From positions 1 through 63,840 of the forward strand of contig NZ_BAJW01000012.1 in assembly GCF_000613905.1 (NCBI RefSeq): a stretch of DNA of 63,840 bases. Direction: 5' to 3'. Positions 18,835-27,558 of this stretch are shown here, piece by piece. The translations under genes and the position numbers were made by a program. The stretch comes from Acetobacter persici JCM 25330. Lineage in GTDB: Bacteria > Pseudomonadota > Alphaproteobacteria > Acetobacterales > Acetobacteraceae. How positions within the stretch are numbered: position 1 is the stretch's first letter; every line of letters begins with the position of its first letter. The notes under the pieces are model-generated. The model was not told where the DNA came from. It saw only the letters and a program-made list of their open reading frames with translations, and made no database searches.

Positions 18835-20844
18835 TTACCCTGGCAAGCGTGAAAAGCGTTTTGCCAGATTTGTTCTGCGTTTCTGTTTGGCTGCTGCATC
18901 TGTCTCAGTCAGAGACTGGACAGACTCACCTGACACGATGCTGGCATCTTCCGTCACCGGTTCTGGTGGGGGTGGATGCTGCGTGGTTTCTTGCGCTATG
19001 GCGTCCGCCTTACGGTTGAGGCGCAGGCCCATGTAGGTCAGGCCGCAAAGGGCTGCGTAGCTATAAACGGCCAGATCCAGTGCTTCATTCCGTCGCCCTG
19101 GCATAAGTTCCCAGACGCGGAATATCTGCCCCCGCTCATGCTTTTTGACGGATCTCTCTGCCACAAGCTGCGCAAAAAAGTTGATATCCCTGTCCGCCGG
19201 GTAGTGCATGTAACCCGCGCTGGGCTGTCCGGGATCAGGCTGCTTGAGATGCAGCCGAGCGCGGATCACGTCCTTTGCTGCATTGACCCCGATGATGATA
19301 GGGCGAAATGCCGCCTTGTTACGGGCGCTCGGTTTTTTGGTCGGCCAGACAGGAGAGCGTTGGCCCCCTCTGGCAGACTCCCCCTTGATCGCCCAGATGC
19401 GGCGGCCAAGACGCGCCCGACAGAAGTCATAGACGCGCTGTGTATGGTGGCCGCCGGAATCAATACAGGCCGCCATGAGCTTGTAGGGCCGGCCATCGGC
19501 ACGGTACCATTCGCGTTTGAGCAGAGCGTCCAACTGGTCCCAAACCTCTGGTTGCTCAGGGTCACCATCAATGACGATATAGGCTATTGACCAGCGTTCC
19601 TCGTTGCGGCCCCATCCCACAATCTCGACTTCAAGCCGGTCATCCTGTGTATCGACACCCGCTGTCAGGACGGCCACGCCCTCGGGAACCTCGCCTTCCC
19701 AGACCTCAACGCGGGCGGCCAGTGTGCGCTCGTTTAGAGCACCGTCGCCCCGGTCTTCGTAGGGCAGCCCCAGAGCCGTATTGATAAAGGTCTGGCGTTC
19801 CAGCGGCTTATCTTTAACATCAAGCCATTCTGCGACCAGACGCGACCAGGCCGCATTTGGGAAAAGCGAGTATCCAGCCCAGATGTGGAACGACGCATGA
19901 CCTTTGAACGGGCGCATGCCGATCCACTTGCCTTTGGCGATCATGTCCGGCTTTTCTGCCTCATCAATGAGGCAGCCGCAGTGCTTGCAGGCGTAGCGTG
20001 CTGTTTCCGGCAGATGGTTGCCCTGCTCGTCCTTATCCCACTTGATGCCATGCGGGGTGTCAGGGCCTCCCCACTCTAAAACCTGATACTCGTCGCAATG
20101 CGGGCACGGAACGTGGTAGTGCCGCCCGTCGCCCTGATCGAATGCGCGCTCGATGCGGCTGATGCCTGCCACTGTGGGGGTTGACCCCATGGCAATCAGG
20201 CGGTTCCAGAATGTTTCCGCACGCTTAGAGCCCAATGCAATCTGGTCACCCTCAGAACCGGCACCACCCACGGGATAACCGTCCACCTCATCAAACAGCA
20301 CGATACGGACTGTGATACGGCGGAAGCCACCTGGACTATTGGCACCCACCATGGTCAGGGAAGAGCCGTTTAGCAGGGTCTTTTTGAGCAACGTATTTTC
20401 GCTGCTCTTGCTCTTTGGATCTCCTGTTAAAGCGGCCAGCACCGGTGTATCGCGCAGCATGGGCGCAATTTCCGATTTACTGTAACCCTCGGCGTCGCCC
20501 TCACGTGGCTGCACCATGAGAATGGGCGATGGGTCCTGATGCAGATAGTAGCCAATGGCGTGGTCAAGGATCTTGGTGTAGCCCACGCGGGCTGATTTCA
20601 TGACCGAGATCTTCTCCACGGACGGGTCCGTGAACGCATCCATTATCCCGATCTGATACGGGAAAGCCTCAAATTTACCGGTCTGCGCACTCGTCTCTGC
20701 CGATAGGACGGCGTACTTCTCGGCCCACTCGCTAAGTGTCAGTTTAGGCGGCGGCTTGAGGTTTGCCTGCTTCTGGCGCGTCAGTTCGTTGAGAAAATGC
20801 TCGTATCCCTTAAGATACCGCAGTCCCTGAGTTGCTATCTCCAT
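18835..20844 (-). CDS. Terminase large subunit (lambda gpA-like)
   Basis: 669 residues. The ATPase half has the deviant Walker A SARVGYTK (around residue 84), the Walker B-like IVLFDEVDG (about residue 182), a C-P-x-C and C-x-x-C zinc-like pair (CPHCDEYQ; CKHCGC), and the nuclease half has GVDTQDDRLEVEIVGWG. This is the GpA family (DNA packaging motor, cos or pac cutting). Its start overlaps the small subunit by 35 nt. Intact. Confidence 0.93.
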   Translation of the reverse strand: MEIATQGLRYLKGYEHFLNELTRQKQANLKPPPKLTLSEWAEKYAVLSAETSAQTGKFEAFPYQIGIMDAFTDPSVEKISVMKSARVGYTKILDHAIGYYLHQDPSPILMVQPREGDAEGYSKSEIAPMLRDTPVLAALTGDPKSKSSENTLLKKTLLNGSSLTMVGANSPGGFRRITVRIVLFDEVDGYPVGGAGSEGDQIALGSKRAETFWNRLIAMGSTPTVAGISRIERAFDQGDGRHYHVPCPHCDEYQVLEWGGPDTPHGIKWDKDEQGNHLPETARYACKHCGCLIDEAEKPDMIAKGKWIGMRPFKGHASFHIWAGYSLFPNAAWSRLVAEWLDVKDKPLERQTFINTALGLPYEDRGDGALNERTLAARVEVWEGEVPEGVAVLTAGVDTQDDRLEVEIVGWGRNEERWSIAYIVIDGDPEQPEVWDQLDALLKREWYRADGRPYKLMAACIDSGGHHTQRVYDFCRARLGRRIWAIKGESARGGQRSPVWPTKKPSARNKAAFRPIIIGVNAAKDVIRARLHLKQPDPGQPSAGYMHYPADRDINFFAQLVAERSVKKHERGQIFRVWELMPGRRNEALDLAVYSYAALCGLTYMGLRLNRKADAIAQETTQHPPPPEPVTEDASIVSGESVQSLTETDAAAKQKRRTNLAKRFSRLPG

Positions 20845-21361
20845 CTGCTGTCAGTTCTTCCAGGGCGCGGGTAATCAGAACCCGCAGTCTCTCCTGCACG
20901 TCCGCAACGGTTTTGCAGCGATGGATCGATGGGGCGTGTTCGGCGGGCAGAGCGAGGAGTTTGCGGCGCACGGCGGCATACTCTTTCCCCACGGTTGCGA
21001 CCACCACGCTGACCTCCACAACCGCACCTGATTTCTGGTCAAACTCCAGTTGCTTAAGGTTCGCCTTAGCGTTCTGCTCGACTTGCAGGGCTAGCGCCAT
21101 GGGCAAAAGCCCGTCACAGGACGGCCGCGCGCTGTCTGGCGAGGCAAGCGGAACCTGCACCGCTGCACCTGCAACCTGTTCGGCAGGTTGCACCCCTCCC
21201 TGTATGGATTTTCTGACTGCCAGCCATTCGTTGAATGACGCCAGATCGACACGCTTACCATTGGCAACAATGCGGCCGGACAAAAGATTTTTCTGGATTG
21301 CCGCACGGCTCACGCCAGCGCGGCGCGCAGCTTCGCTTTGGCTGATTGTCTCGCTACTCAT
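20810..21361 (-). CDS. Terminase small subunit (Nu1-like)
   Basis: 183 residues. Residues about 6-40 form an HTH of the Nu1 type (QSEAARRAGVSRAAIQKNL; GRIVANGKRVDLASF). The C-terminal half is helical with an ALEELTADG end. It binds the packaging site and activates the large subunit. A possible cos region lies just upstream, between 21362 and 21520, but no consensus could be seen. Confidence 0.8.
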   Translation of the reverse strand: MSSETISQSEAARRAGVSRAAIQKNLLSGRIVANGKRVDLASFNEWLAVRKSIQGGVQPAEQVAGAAVQVPLASPDSARPSCDGLLPMALALQVEQNAKANLKQLEFDQKSGAVVEVSVVVATVGKEYAAVRRKLLALPAEHAPSIHRCKTVADVQERLRVLITRALEELTADGDSNSGTAVS

Positions 21362-21520
21362 GGCAAAACTGCAACCTGCAACTGCAACCCAAAATTTTGG
21401 CCTTAGCTAGGGATCAAACGGGCTGGCGCAATCCCCGCGATACAGGAGGGCCAGGAAGGACCCAAGATAGGGGGGGTGGAAATCGCATAACTACCCTAGA
21501 GTCCATGCTCTGAACGCATA
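21362..21520. other. Gap upstream of terminase, candidate packaging site
   Basis: About 160 bases with no gene. The G-rich tracts AGGAGGGCCAGGAAGG and GGGGGGGTGG stand out. In lambda-like phages cos or pac lies next to the small terminase gene; this is a location-based guess only. Confidence 0.3.
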
Positions 21521-22162
21521 TCAACGGAAAGCTGTCGCCAATACGCGCTGAACGGCCTTGGCGACAGCTGCGCCCCCATCAGCCTGAACAATGCGGACAG
21601 CGCGATCCTTGAAGCCCAGACGCTTATGCACCTGTTGGTTGGGGGCGAACCTTACAAGCAGCTTAAGAGCTGGTCTTGCCTGTCGAATACCATTGCGTTT
21701 TCCTTTTCGTCCGACACTTGCAGGTTTGATCCGCTGCCAAATGCCCATGACGCCCTTAGGGCCAACGCCGACAAACGTATCTGCCCGCGAGACCAAGCGA
21801 GCAATGGCCCCCTTGGTCATCTGCCCATACTGGTCAGTCTTTGCCTCAACCGGGACCAGAAGACTGGTGTTGTTCCCAGCCGTGGCATGCTCGCCACCAT
21901 CCTCATACGGATCAAGGTATCGCGCTTGATCTGGCCTCAATGACACAACCGCCTGTGGGTTACCCTTTGTGGCCTTCTCCACCTGCGTCGCGCGCTGCGT
22001 AAACGGACGCGGGTTGTGGAAGATATCGCCCATCGCCTCATTCTCAGCACGCTGAACCTGAAACGCTATATCATTGACAGCCGAAGCTGCCATGAACGGG
22101 ATCTGCTTTTGCAGGTCAGACAGCGAGGCGCTGGCTTTCGATATGTCTAATTGGACGTCCAT
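21521..22162 (-). CDS. Phage virion protein of unrecognised family
   Basis: 213 residues, Ala/Lys/Arg-rich, mostly helical start (SASLSDLQKQIPFMAASAVND) and a C-terminal half with Gly and Lys (G-R-K-G-K-R-N-G). Similar proteins named minor tail protein or morphogenesis factor are common next to terminase genes. The start overlaps the small membrane gene by 16 nt. Family uncertain. Confidence 0.55.
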   Translation of the reverse strand: MDVQLDISKASASLSDLQKQIPFMAASAVNDIAFQVQRAENEAMGDIFHNPRPFTQRATQVEKATKGNPQAVVSLRPDQARYLDPYEDGGEHATAGNNTSLLVPVEAKTDQYGQMTKGAIARLVSRADTFVGVGPKGVMGIWQRIKPASVGRKGKRNGIRQARPALKLLVRFAPNQQVHKRLGFKDRAVRIVQADGGAAVAKAVQRVLATAFR

Positions 22163-22353
22163 AGCCTTGAGCCTTTAATAACCCGAAAGACGGCCATCAA
22201 CAATGAGAGTGGCCAGACTACAGATACAAAAAATGATCCTAAAACACAGACCAGAAATTCAGGGAAAGTTATTTCCCACCTGATGTAATCTACAAAAAAA
22301 CAACAAACAAGATATGAGAATAGGCAAAGAGCGCTCAACCAATACTCATTCAT
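22147..22353 (-). CDS. Small two-helix membrane protein of the phage
   Basis: 68 residues, ATG 22353. Two hydrophobic stretches at about residues 5-22 and 33-57, then a positively charged end (GSRLWTSN). It could be a holin-like or exclusion protein, but its position upstream of the head genes and lack of an endolysin neighbour leave this open. Confidence 0.5.
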   Translation of the reverse strand: MNEYWLSALCLFSYLVCCFFVDYIRWEITFPEFLVCVLGSFFVSVVWPLSLLMAVFRVIKGSRLWTSN

Positions 22354-22357
22354 TATC

Positions 22358-22653
22358 TTACCGCCCCCCCCTCCACCGCTCAAGCCCGTGCCAGATGGCA
22401 TCCATAGACACAGGATGCCCGGCGCACATCGGTTCGAAGTCATCACGCACTGACTCTTCATCGTCAGAATGTTCAGCCCGTGCCTCGGCATAGCGCCGCA
22501 GAACCTGCCGAACGCCCTCCATGCATAAGCCTGACCTACAGCCAATCTCACGCAACGGCAGACCTTTGCGCCGCTCCTCAACAATGAACATCACCACATC
22601 GGGAGATACAGTTCTGCTCGCTGCAAGCCGCGCAAATTCATCAGCGCTGTCAT
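22358..22653 (-). CDS. Phage HTH protein with GHP-W-x-G-L-E C-terminus (frame broken near 22602)
   Basis: ATG 22653 overlaps the DUF3164 stop (ATGA). The frame runs MTALMNLRG... for 20 codons and stops. Adding one C to the C run at 22601-22603 joins it to VVMFIVEERRKGLPLREIG, a recognisable HTH, and to the end GHPVSMDAIWHGLERWRGG. About 98 residues repaired. A similar C-terminal motif occurs in the 33516 gene. Likely a regulator, role unknown. Confidence 0.6.
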
Positions 22654-23258
22654 GCCTTCGCCAGATCCAACGGAAGCATCTGCCAGGACTGTGCCGGCGT
22701 CTCTCGCACATGCAGGCGGAGATAAGCCTTTGTGCTGTCGATGCGGATGCTGTCTGCAATAGCGTCCATGGCCCGTTTCCATTCAGGATCTGAGACATTA
22801 TGCCGCCGCAGGCCAAGAATTTTCGTGGCGGAAAGCTTGCCTTCTTTCCCGACGTCAAACGCATCCATCACGATAGTTTTAAGGTTCGCGTTCGCGCCGT
22901 CAGTCCAGCGCTCAAACACCTCATCCAGCAGGCTCTTGGCAACCTGCAATTCCGGGCCAAACGAGATATTTTCGCCCATGCACACGGACACGCGCAAATG
23001 CCCGTCATAACTGCTCAGAGTGGTATTGCCTTTCGCACCACCAACTCGGGCCTGATATTTTTCGTGCAGAAGCTCTTGCAGCGCCGCGACCTCACTGAAT
23101 CCTTCTTTCTTGAAGGTGGAAAGGTCCTGCGCGATCACACCGGCCTTGGCATGCAGGCTGCGGACCAGCTCATCTTCCAGCAGGTCTTGCGGTTTGACAT
23201 TCTCACGAGGGACAAGCCGCCCCTGAGCGTCCATCATGTATCCGTCAGGAATGCTCAT
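22650..23258 (-). CDS. DUF3164 phage protein
   Basis: 202 residues. Start ATG 23258 overlaps the previous stop and gives the family opening with DGYMMDAQGRLVPRENVKPQD. Other family features: F-S-E-V-A-A-L-Q-E-L, then Y-D-G-H-L-R-V-S-V, a helical KILGLRR segment near residue 145, and W-x-x-A-M-D-A-I-A-D-S-I-R near 170. DUF3164 genes occur in early regions of Mu-like phages, next to the recombination gene. Intact. Confidence 0.85.
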   Translation of the reverse strand: MSIPDGYMMDAQGRLVPRENVKPQDLLEDELVRSLHAKAGVIAQDLSTFKKEGFSEVAALQELLHEKYQARVGGAKGNTTLSSYDGHLRVSVCMGENISFGPELQVAKSLLDEVFERWTDGANANLKTIVMDAFDVGKEGKLSATKILGLRRHNVSDPEWKRAMDAIADSIRIDSTKAYLRLHVRETPAQSWQMLPLDLAKA

Positions 23259-23473
23259 GCGGGCATCAACACCGGAATCCTGACGCCATGCAGGCATTCA
23301 GACGCCTTGATGTAAAAGTGCCGCGCGCGTTCCTGCGCCCAAAGTTTTACGCCAAGCTGCAGCGCAATTTCTCCCTGCCGGGAATATTGGCGAGCGGTCT
23401 GCATATAGAACGCAAACATGGGATTTTCTTCCTCATACTGCTTACGGCGCGGTCGGAATTCTTTGCGAGCCAA
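23255..23473 (-). CDS. Small helical phage protein
   Basis: 72 residues, TTG start at 23473 chosen because AGGAG is 7 nt upstream; ATG 23500 is an alternative. Very basic start (ARKEFRPRRKQYEEE), then a helical segment (YMQTARQYSRQGEIALQLG). It ends in an ATGA overlap with DUF3164. Function not recognised. Confidence 0.5.
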   Translation of the reverse strand: MARKEFRPRRKQYEEENPMFAFYMQTARQYSRQGEIALQLGVKLWAQERARHFYIKASECLHGVRIPVLMPA

Positions 23474-23514
23474 TGAACATCTCCTGAAAAATGCCGCCAT
23501 GAACGCAAAGCCGG

Positions 23515-24387
23515 TCAGTCCAGAAATTTTCCGGAGCCGTCACCGTCCTGCACATGAGCGTACCGTGTTGTCGTGGCGAGAGACGCATGCCCCACAGACC
23601 GCTGGACTGCGTGAACATGCGCCCCGCGATCCAGCGAGTGCGAAACATGAGCGTGCCGGAGCCAGTGCGCCGAAAACGACGATGGCAATCCGGCACGCTT
23701 ACCGGCCCGCTTGACGATGCGATGAGCCGCATCGTGCGAGAGCGGGCCGCCATTGTGGCCGGGGACAAGCGGAGCCTTTGGCTCAGTGTCAACGCGCAGC
23801 GCCACAAGCTCTTTGTAGAGTTTGGCCGGGATCTCCACCGGCCTTGTCTTGTTGCCCTTGCCAAAAACTGAGGCCACGCCGCCTTGCTGCCTGCGCGTCA
23901 CGTCCCGCCATGTCAGGCGGCATGCCTCGGAAATGCGCAGGCCCATCACGTAGAGAAGCCGCAACAGTGCGCGGCGGCGCGGGCATTTTTCCATGTCAAT
24001 GAGCGTGGCAACCTGCTCTTGCGACAAAATGCGCTCGTGCAGGCTGTCACGCTCCCGGTCCAGTCTGAGGGCCTGCCCTACGTTGCGCGTCAACATCTCC
24101 GTCTCCGCGCCGAACGCGATAAGAGATTTGACGGCGGCCATCGCCATGCGGCGTGATGAGGCTGCGCCTCCCAGACTGTCCGACCAGTTTTGCAAGTCTG
24201 GCAAAGTCACGTCCGCCAGAGGTTTTCCCGCATGAGCGAGGAGCGCCAGCGCAACGCGCTCATAGGCGCGACGTGTATTGTCAGACTTGCTATGCAGCCA
24301 CGCTCTGATGAGCATTTTGTCAGCAGGAGATGGGCTACCTTTTTGCGCGGTCTGAACCGCCATTCCGGCAGTATCTCCACTAACCAT
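23515..24387 (-). CDS. Internal tyrosine recombinase (XerC-like) of the prophage
   Basis: 290 residues. Catalytic residues visible: Arg in GLRISEA, Lys in GKGNKTR, His-x-x-Arg in HWLRHAH, His in VGHAS and Tyr in TRYAHV, all in the expected order. The N-terminal SAM-like part has DNTRRAYERVALALLAHAG. It is not at the prophage edge but between the AT-rich early genes and DUF3164, so it probably acts on sites inside the phage genome. Repeats resembling recombination arms lie just upstream (24429-24534). Intact. Confidence 0.9.
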   Translation of the reverse strand: MVSGDTAGMAVQTAQKGSPSPADKMLIRAWLHSKSDNTRRAYERVALALLAHAGKPLADVTLPDLQNWSDSLGGAASSRRMAMAAVKSLIAFGAETEMLTRNVGQALRLDRERDSLHERILSQEQVATLIDMEKCPRRRALLRLLYVMGLRISEACRLTWRDVTRRQQGGVASVFGKGNKTRPVEIPAKLYKELVALRVDTEPKAPLVPGHNGGPLSHDAAHRIVKRAGKRAGLPSSFSAHWLRHAHVSHSLDRGAHVHAVQRSVGHASLATTTRYAHVQDGDGSGKFLD

Positions 24388-24428
24388 TTGAAATGCCTAG
24401 ATTTGTGGCTACTTTTCCCCCTGCAAAA

Positions 24429-24534
24429 TCCGCGTGATAACATCAATTATCTTGCGGGTTTTATGGGGCGTCTGCGGGTTATCTTGCGCATCCCCATACA
24501 GGGGATGCGTGATAACTCAGGGTTATTCTTGCGG
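24429..24534. repeat. Cluster of GTTATC-nnGCGG repeats, candidate recombination or operator sites
   Basis: Five copies of a motif near GTTATC(TT/AC)GCGG within 106 bp upstream of the recombinase gene. The pair 24429-24440 and 24447-24458 is an inverted repeat, 9 of 12 matching, with a 6-base spacer, the shape of a Xer-type core. A second pair starts at 24478 and 24501 around the stem GCATCCCC/GGGGATGC with the spacer ATACA. The fifth is at 24521-24534. Confidence 0.6.
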
Positions 24535-24536
24535 GT

Positions 24537-24932
24537 TTAATCAGACGGAGCACCGCCCTTTTTGCGTCCCTTGCTCCCAATGCGCGGGCCATGACCGAGC
24601 ACGCTCCGAAGCATTCCTGCCGGAAATTTTTCCGTCTGGACAGCCTGCCGCTCACGCGCCAACGCACCATCAACATCCACCAGAATGCAGCCTGCAACCC
24701 TCTGCACGCGGCATAGCTGGCGCAAAGGAAAAGACGCAATCGAACGACAGCGGGCAATGTCTCCCGCCACGCAAAGACCAGACACAGCAACATCCGATCG
24801 GTACCGGGGCAGCGTCGCGCCAATAATAGGCACAGCGTCGCACGATTTCCGGCCCACCGACACAATCAGCCAGGCACGATTTTTGCGCAGCACAACATCC
24901 CCACGGCAGACAGGCTGCACATGATCGGCCAT
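24537..24932 (-). CDS. Phage protein with PemK/MazF-like pattern (uncertain)
   Basis: 131 residues. The start GDVVLRKNRAWLIVSVGRK, then a V-P-I-I segment and C-R-V-Q-R-V-A-G followed by a strand, is like the small beta-barrel of growth-inhibitor proteins; no antitoxin is seen next to it. The C-terminal 30 residues are basic and Gly-rich. Gene is compact and overlaps no other gene. The call is tentative. Confidence 0.4.
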   Translation of the reverse strand: MADHVQPVCRGDVVLRKNRAWLIVSVGRKSCDAVPIIGATLPRYRSDVAVSGLCVAGDIARCRSIASFPLRQLCRVQRVAGCILVDVDGALARERQAVQTEKFPAGMLRSVLGHGPRIGSKGRKKGGAPSD

Positions 24933-25051
24933 GCGTCATCACTTTTCAGGAGATACAAAAAAAGCCGTGACCCTTGCGGATACACGACTTCTGATCTTGG
25001 CAACTTACCCTATCATCTTGCGGCAAGCAAGTTTTTTGTTATCAGGTTAAT

Positions 25052-25509
25052 TTAATTCTGAGCTGCCAACTTCCAGCCATTTGCAGTGCCATCAAATTCT
25101 GCGATGCCTTTTATTTCAAGAGACCGCAGCAATATCCTAATATTTCTGCGTCTTTTTTGAAGAGAAGGCCCTACACATCCTAAATAATATTCATTTGCGA
25201 TATCATATATGTTTTTTGGTTCACTACTTAAATATTTTGGAATTGCTAATTCTTCTTTTGTATTTATTATAAAATATTCTGCTTCTATAAGCTTTAATTC
25301 CTCAAAAAATCCGAAGTCTTCATTGCCAGAAATAGTCTTAATTTTTACAGGAGCTTGCCGCGACCAATATCTTCTAAGCTACACTGACAAATTTCAATTA
25401 TATGAGCATTTTCTCCATCATTGTTAATAGAGAAGACATCTCTGTTTTCAGTTCCGATTTGAACTAAATCACCAACCTCAAACCCTGACTCCATGTATCC
25501 GTTCTTCAT
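25052..25509 (-). CDS. AT-rich unknown phage gene (frame broken near 25365)
   Basis: Starting at ATG 25509, 42 bases after an upstream GTG, the first frame ends at 25345. In the next frame the reading continues with SRQAPVKIKTISGNEDFG and runs to a stop at 25052. A duplicated T in GATATTGG near 25364-25371 joins them for about 152 residues. No domain recognised; Lys-Ile-Asn-rich codon use and AT content differ sharply from the neighbours, suggesting late acquisition. Confidence 0.5.
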
Positions 25510-25564
25510 TCTTAAAGAATCCCTTATAAATAATATTTCCGATAATCGCACCTATCACAATTTA

Positions 25565-26056
25565 TTATCTGGGAGCCATCAATTTTCCCGGCATCTCATC
25601 ATAAAGCTCAACTAACTGTTCCAGCAGTAGTTCAATGGCTCCCGCAATTTTTGACCTGTCTTTCCGCAGTTCCGTCTGCATCTGATTAACAGACATCCCC
25701 TCAATCATCATCAACCGCAAAAACCGCCCGCTGACCTCTCCCAGAGACCGCCGCACAGATTCACAGCGCGTAACAGCAGCCGCGCGAGAAATAAGGGAAA
25801 GTTCCGGGTCTGACTTTCCGCCAGATTTCCCGGCCTGTGGATCACGCGCTCCGAGGATTCCCGTCTCATAATCCCGCGCCCACATCTCAGCCGCCGCAAC
25901 ATGGCAATCCTGAATGGCGCCAGACTTGCGCAACGTATAAAGCGCGCCGGAAGACCGCAGGCACGGCACAAAAACATTCTTACGGATCTCGATATCTGTC
26001 TCCGCAATATCGCCTTTGGCCAGCCGCTCTGGTGTCGGATCCATCACTTTCTGCAT
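25565..26056 (-). CDS. Phage early protein, helical, possible DNA-binding regulator
   Basis: 163 residues, SD AAGG 7 nt upstream of ATG 26056. A middle stretch of helix (HVAAAEMWARDYETGILG) and an HTH-like end (MSVNQMQTELRKDRSKIAGAIELL) resemble DUF6456-like phage regulators. In Mu-like phages such genes sit in early operons. Role not established. Confidence 0.5.
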   Translation of the reverse strand: MQKVMDPTPERLAKGDIAETDIEIRKNVFVPCLRSSGALYTLRKSGAIQDCHVAAAEMWARDYETGILGARDPQAGKSGGKSDPELSLISRAAAVTRCESVRRSLGEVSGRFLRLMMIEGMSVNQMQTELRKDRSKIAGAIELLLEQLVELYDEMPGKLMAPR

Positions 26057-26232
26057 GGTGCTGCCTTATCTGCCTGCGTGTAGCGTCCATAAACGTCACG
26101 GGGCTGGCCGCGTGATGCTTCCCGGCGGCGCGCCATACTGGCTTCCAGTTCCTGATTGGCGCGCCGTTTCCGCATTTCTGAAAATTTCTGGTCAATGCGG
26201 CCCTTTGCCGCCTGAAGGAAACCGTTAAACAT
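26044..26232 (-). CDS. Small basic phage protein
   Basis: 62 residues, start ATG 26232, overlapping the stop of the Zn-ribbon gene by 8 bases. Helical, rich in Arg and Lys (KGRIDQKFSEMRKRRANQE). It ends inside the start of the next gene. No known family. Confidence 0.5.
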   Translation of the reverse strand: MFNGFLQAAKGRIDQKFSEMRKRRANQELEASMARRREASRGQPRDVYGRYTQADKAAPCRK

Positions 26233-26434
26233 TCGGCTGCTCGCCCTCACTGGATACACATCTGCGCGGTACAACCTTTTTGCCGTCACACGTCAGGCAC
26301 AGCCCATAGGCTGGCACGGTAATGCGGTTGAACAGATCCCCACCAGTCCATGTGCCAATACGTATGCCTGAGCCATTGCAGGCCGTGCAGCGCTGGTTCT
26401 GCGCAATCAGCGCAAGATGACAGGGCTTTTTCAT
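26225..26434 (-). CDS. Small zinc-ribbon-like phage protein
   Basis: 69 residues. Two C-x-x-C motifs (CTACNGSG and CLTCDG) about 25 residues apart suggest one zinc ribbon. It lies directly after the replication gene with an ATGA overlap. Function not known. Confidence 0.55.
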   Translation of the reverse strand: MKKPCHLALIAQNQRCTACNGSGIRIGTWTGGDLFNRITVPAYGLCLTCDGKKVVPRRCVSSEGEQPNV

Positions 26435-27558
26435 GCGGCACCACGAAAGTGCGCCTCGTAGGCAGTACGGTCACGCTCGCACGGTGGCAGGCCATTACGG
26501 GCCGCAATCTCCGGCCACTCACGCTGCACGCGGGTGTAATTTCCATCGTCCCGCACAGCCGCACCAAACACAGAGCATTGGCGCAACCATGCCTCATCAG
26601 CCCGCCGCTTCCAGTCTGGCGCAGGAGGAGCATCAGGAGCCACCTCAGCAACCATCTGCACAACCTCCTCCCCACTTATGGCGCGCTGCACAGGGGCCTT
26701 GAACACGCCCATGGTGCGGGGTGTCTCCCGGTTGTCATCCATTTTCCGCCTGTGTGCGACAATGGCGGAAACGATGAGGTCGGCGGATATCCCGTCCTTA
26801 ATCCATCCCCGAGCAAAAGAGACTGCAAACCCGGCCTGATCTCCACCAAGCCCCGAGGCCGCAAGCATGCGGGCGGCAAGTTGCTGCACCTGGGCAGCGT
26901 CCGCCGGTTGGGTTTCGGTTTCCGTCGGTTCCCCAGAAATAGAACAAGAAGGAATATTTATTTCTCTCTCTGATTCTAGATCTATGGAAACCGAAGAAAC
27001 CGAACTGGAAACCGAAACAGCGTTGGGTTTTCTGTTTGGGTTTTTATCCTGCCCGGCAGGCACCACGGAAAGCAGGGGTATTGAACGCTGGTCCGTATCA
27101 GCCGCCACAGGGTTTTTGCGGGGACGCCCACCCCGCTTCCCGTTCTCACGCGCCGTAATTTGCTTGCGGGTCAGGCCTGCATCCTCAGCGCCATCCGCCT
27201 GCGCCTGCTCCCAGCGCTGGTCAGCCTGCGCCTTCCGCTGGGCACGCTCCTCGCGCCGCAGAGCCTTGTCATACAGATGCGGGCTGTAGAGCGCGCCTGC
27301 ATCATCCCGCGCCATAAACCCGGCTTCAAGAATGGTGGGCAGCGTACGGGCCAGATCATCCAGCCCAAGACTGGCCTGCCGGGCAATCTGCTCATCCGTC
27401 AGCACAAGGCCCCCGGCGCGGAACACACTGCTCCGCATCTCCTTGAGCGCATCATGCAGATTGACCACCACACCGCGCAGATCTGGCGCCATGCAGCGGA
27501 GGACACGCAGCGGCGTCACCCCGGAACGGTCAAAGGTAGTGAGAGCGGGTATTGTCAT
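26431..27558 (-). CDS. Phage replication initiator-like protein (replisome organiser)
   Basis: 375 residues. The start (RVLRCMAPDLRGVVVNLHDALKE) is a winged-helix-like segment, followed by an Ala/Arg/Gln-rich linker (RREERAQRKAQAD), a basic stretch GKRGGRPRKN and a C-terminal helix bundle with VSFARGWIKDGISADL. This two-domain layout with a basic linker resembles lambda O-type replication organisers. It lies between CII-like and early genes as expected. Family not certain. Confidence 0.6.
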   Translation of the reverse strand: MTIPALTTFDRSGVTPLRVLRCMAPDLRGVVVNLHDALKEMRSSVFRAGGLVLTDEQIARQASLGLDDLARTLPTILEAGFMARDDAGALYSPHLYDKALRREERAQRKAQADQRWEQAQADGAEDAGLTRKQITARENGKRGGRPRKNPVAADTDQRSIPLLSVVPAGQDKNPNRKPNAVSVSSSVSSVSIDLESEREINIPSCSISGEPTETETQPADAAQVQQLAARMLAASGLGGDQAGFAVSFARGWIKDGISADLIVSAIVAHRRKMDDNRETPRTMGVFKAPVQRAISGEEVVQMVAEVAPDAPPAPDWKRRADEAWLRQCSVFGAAVRDDGNYTRVQREWPEIAARNGLPPCERDRTAYEAHFRGAA

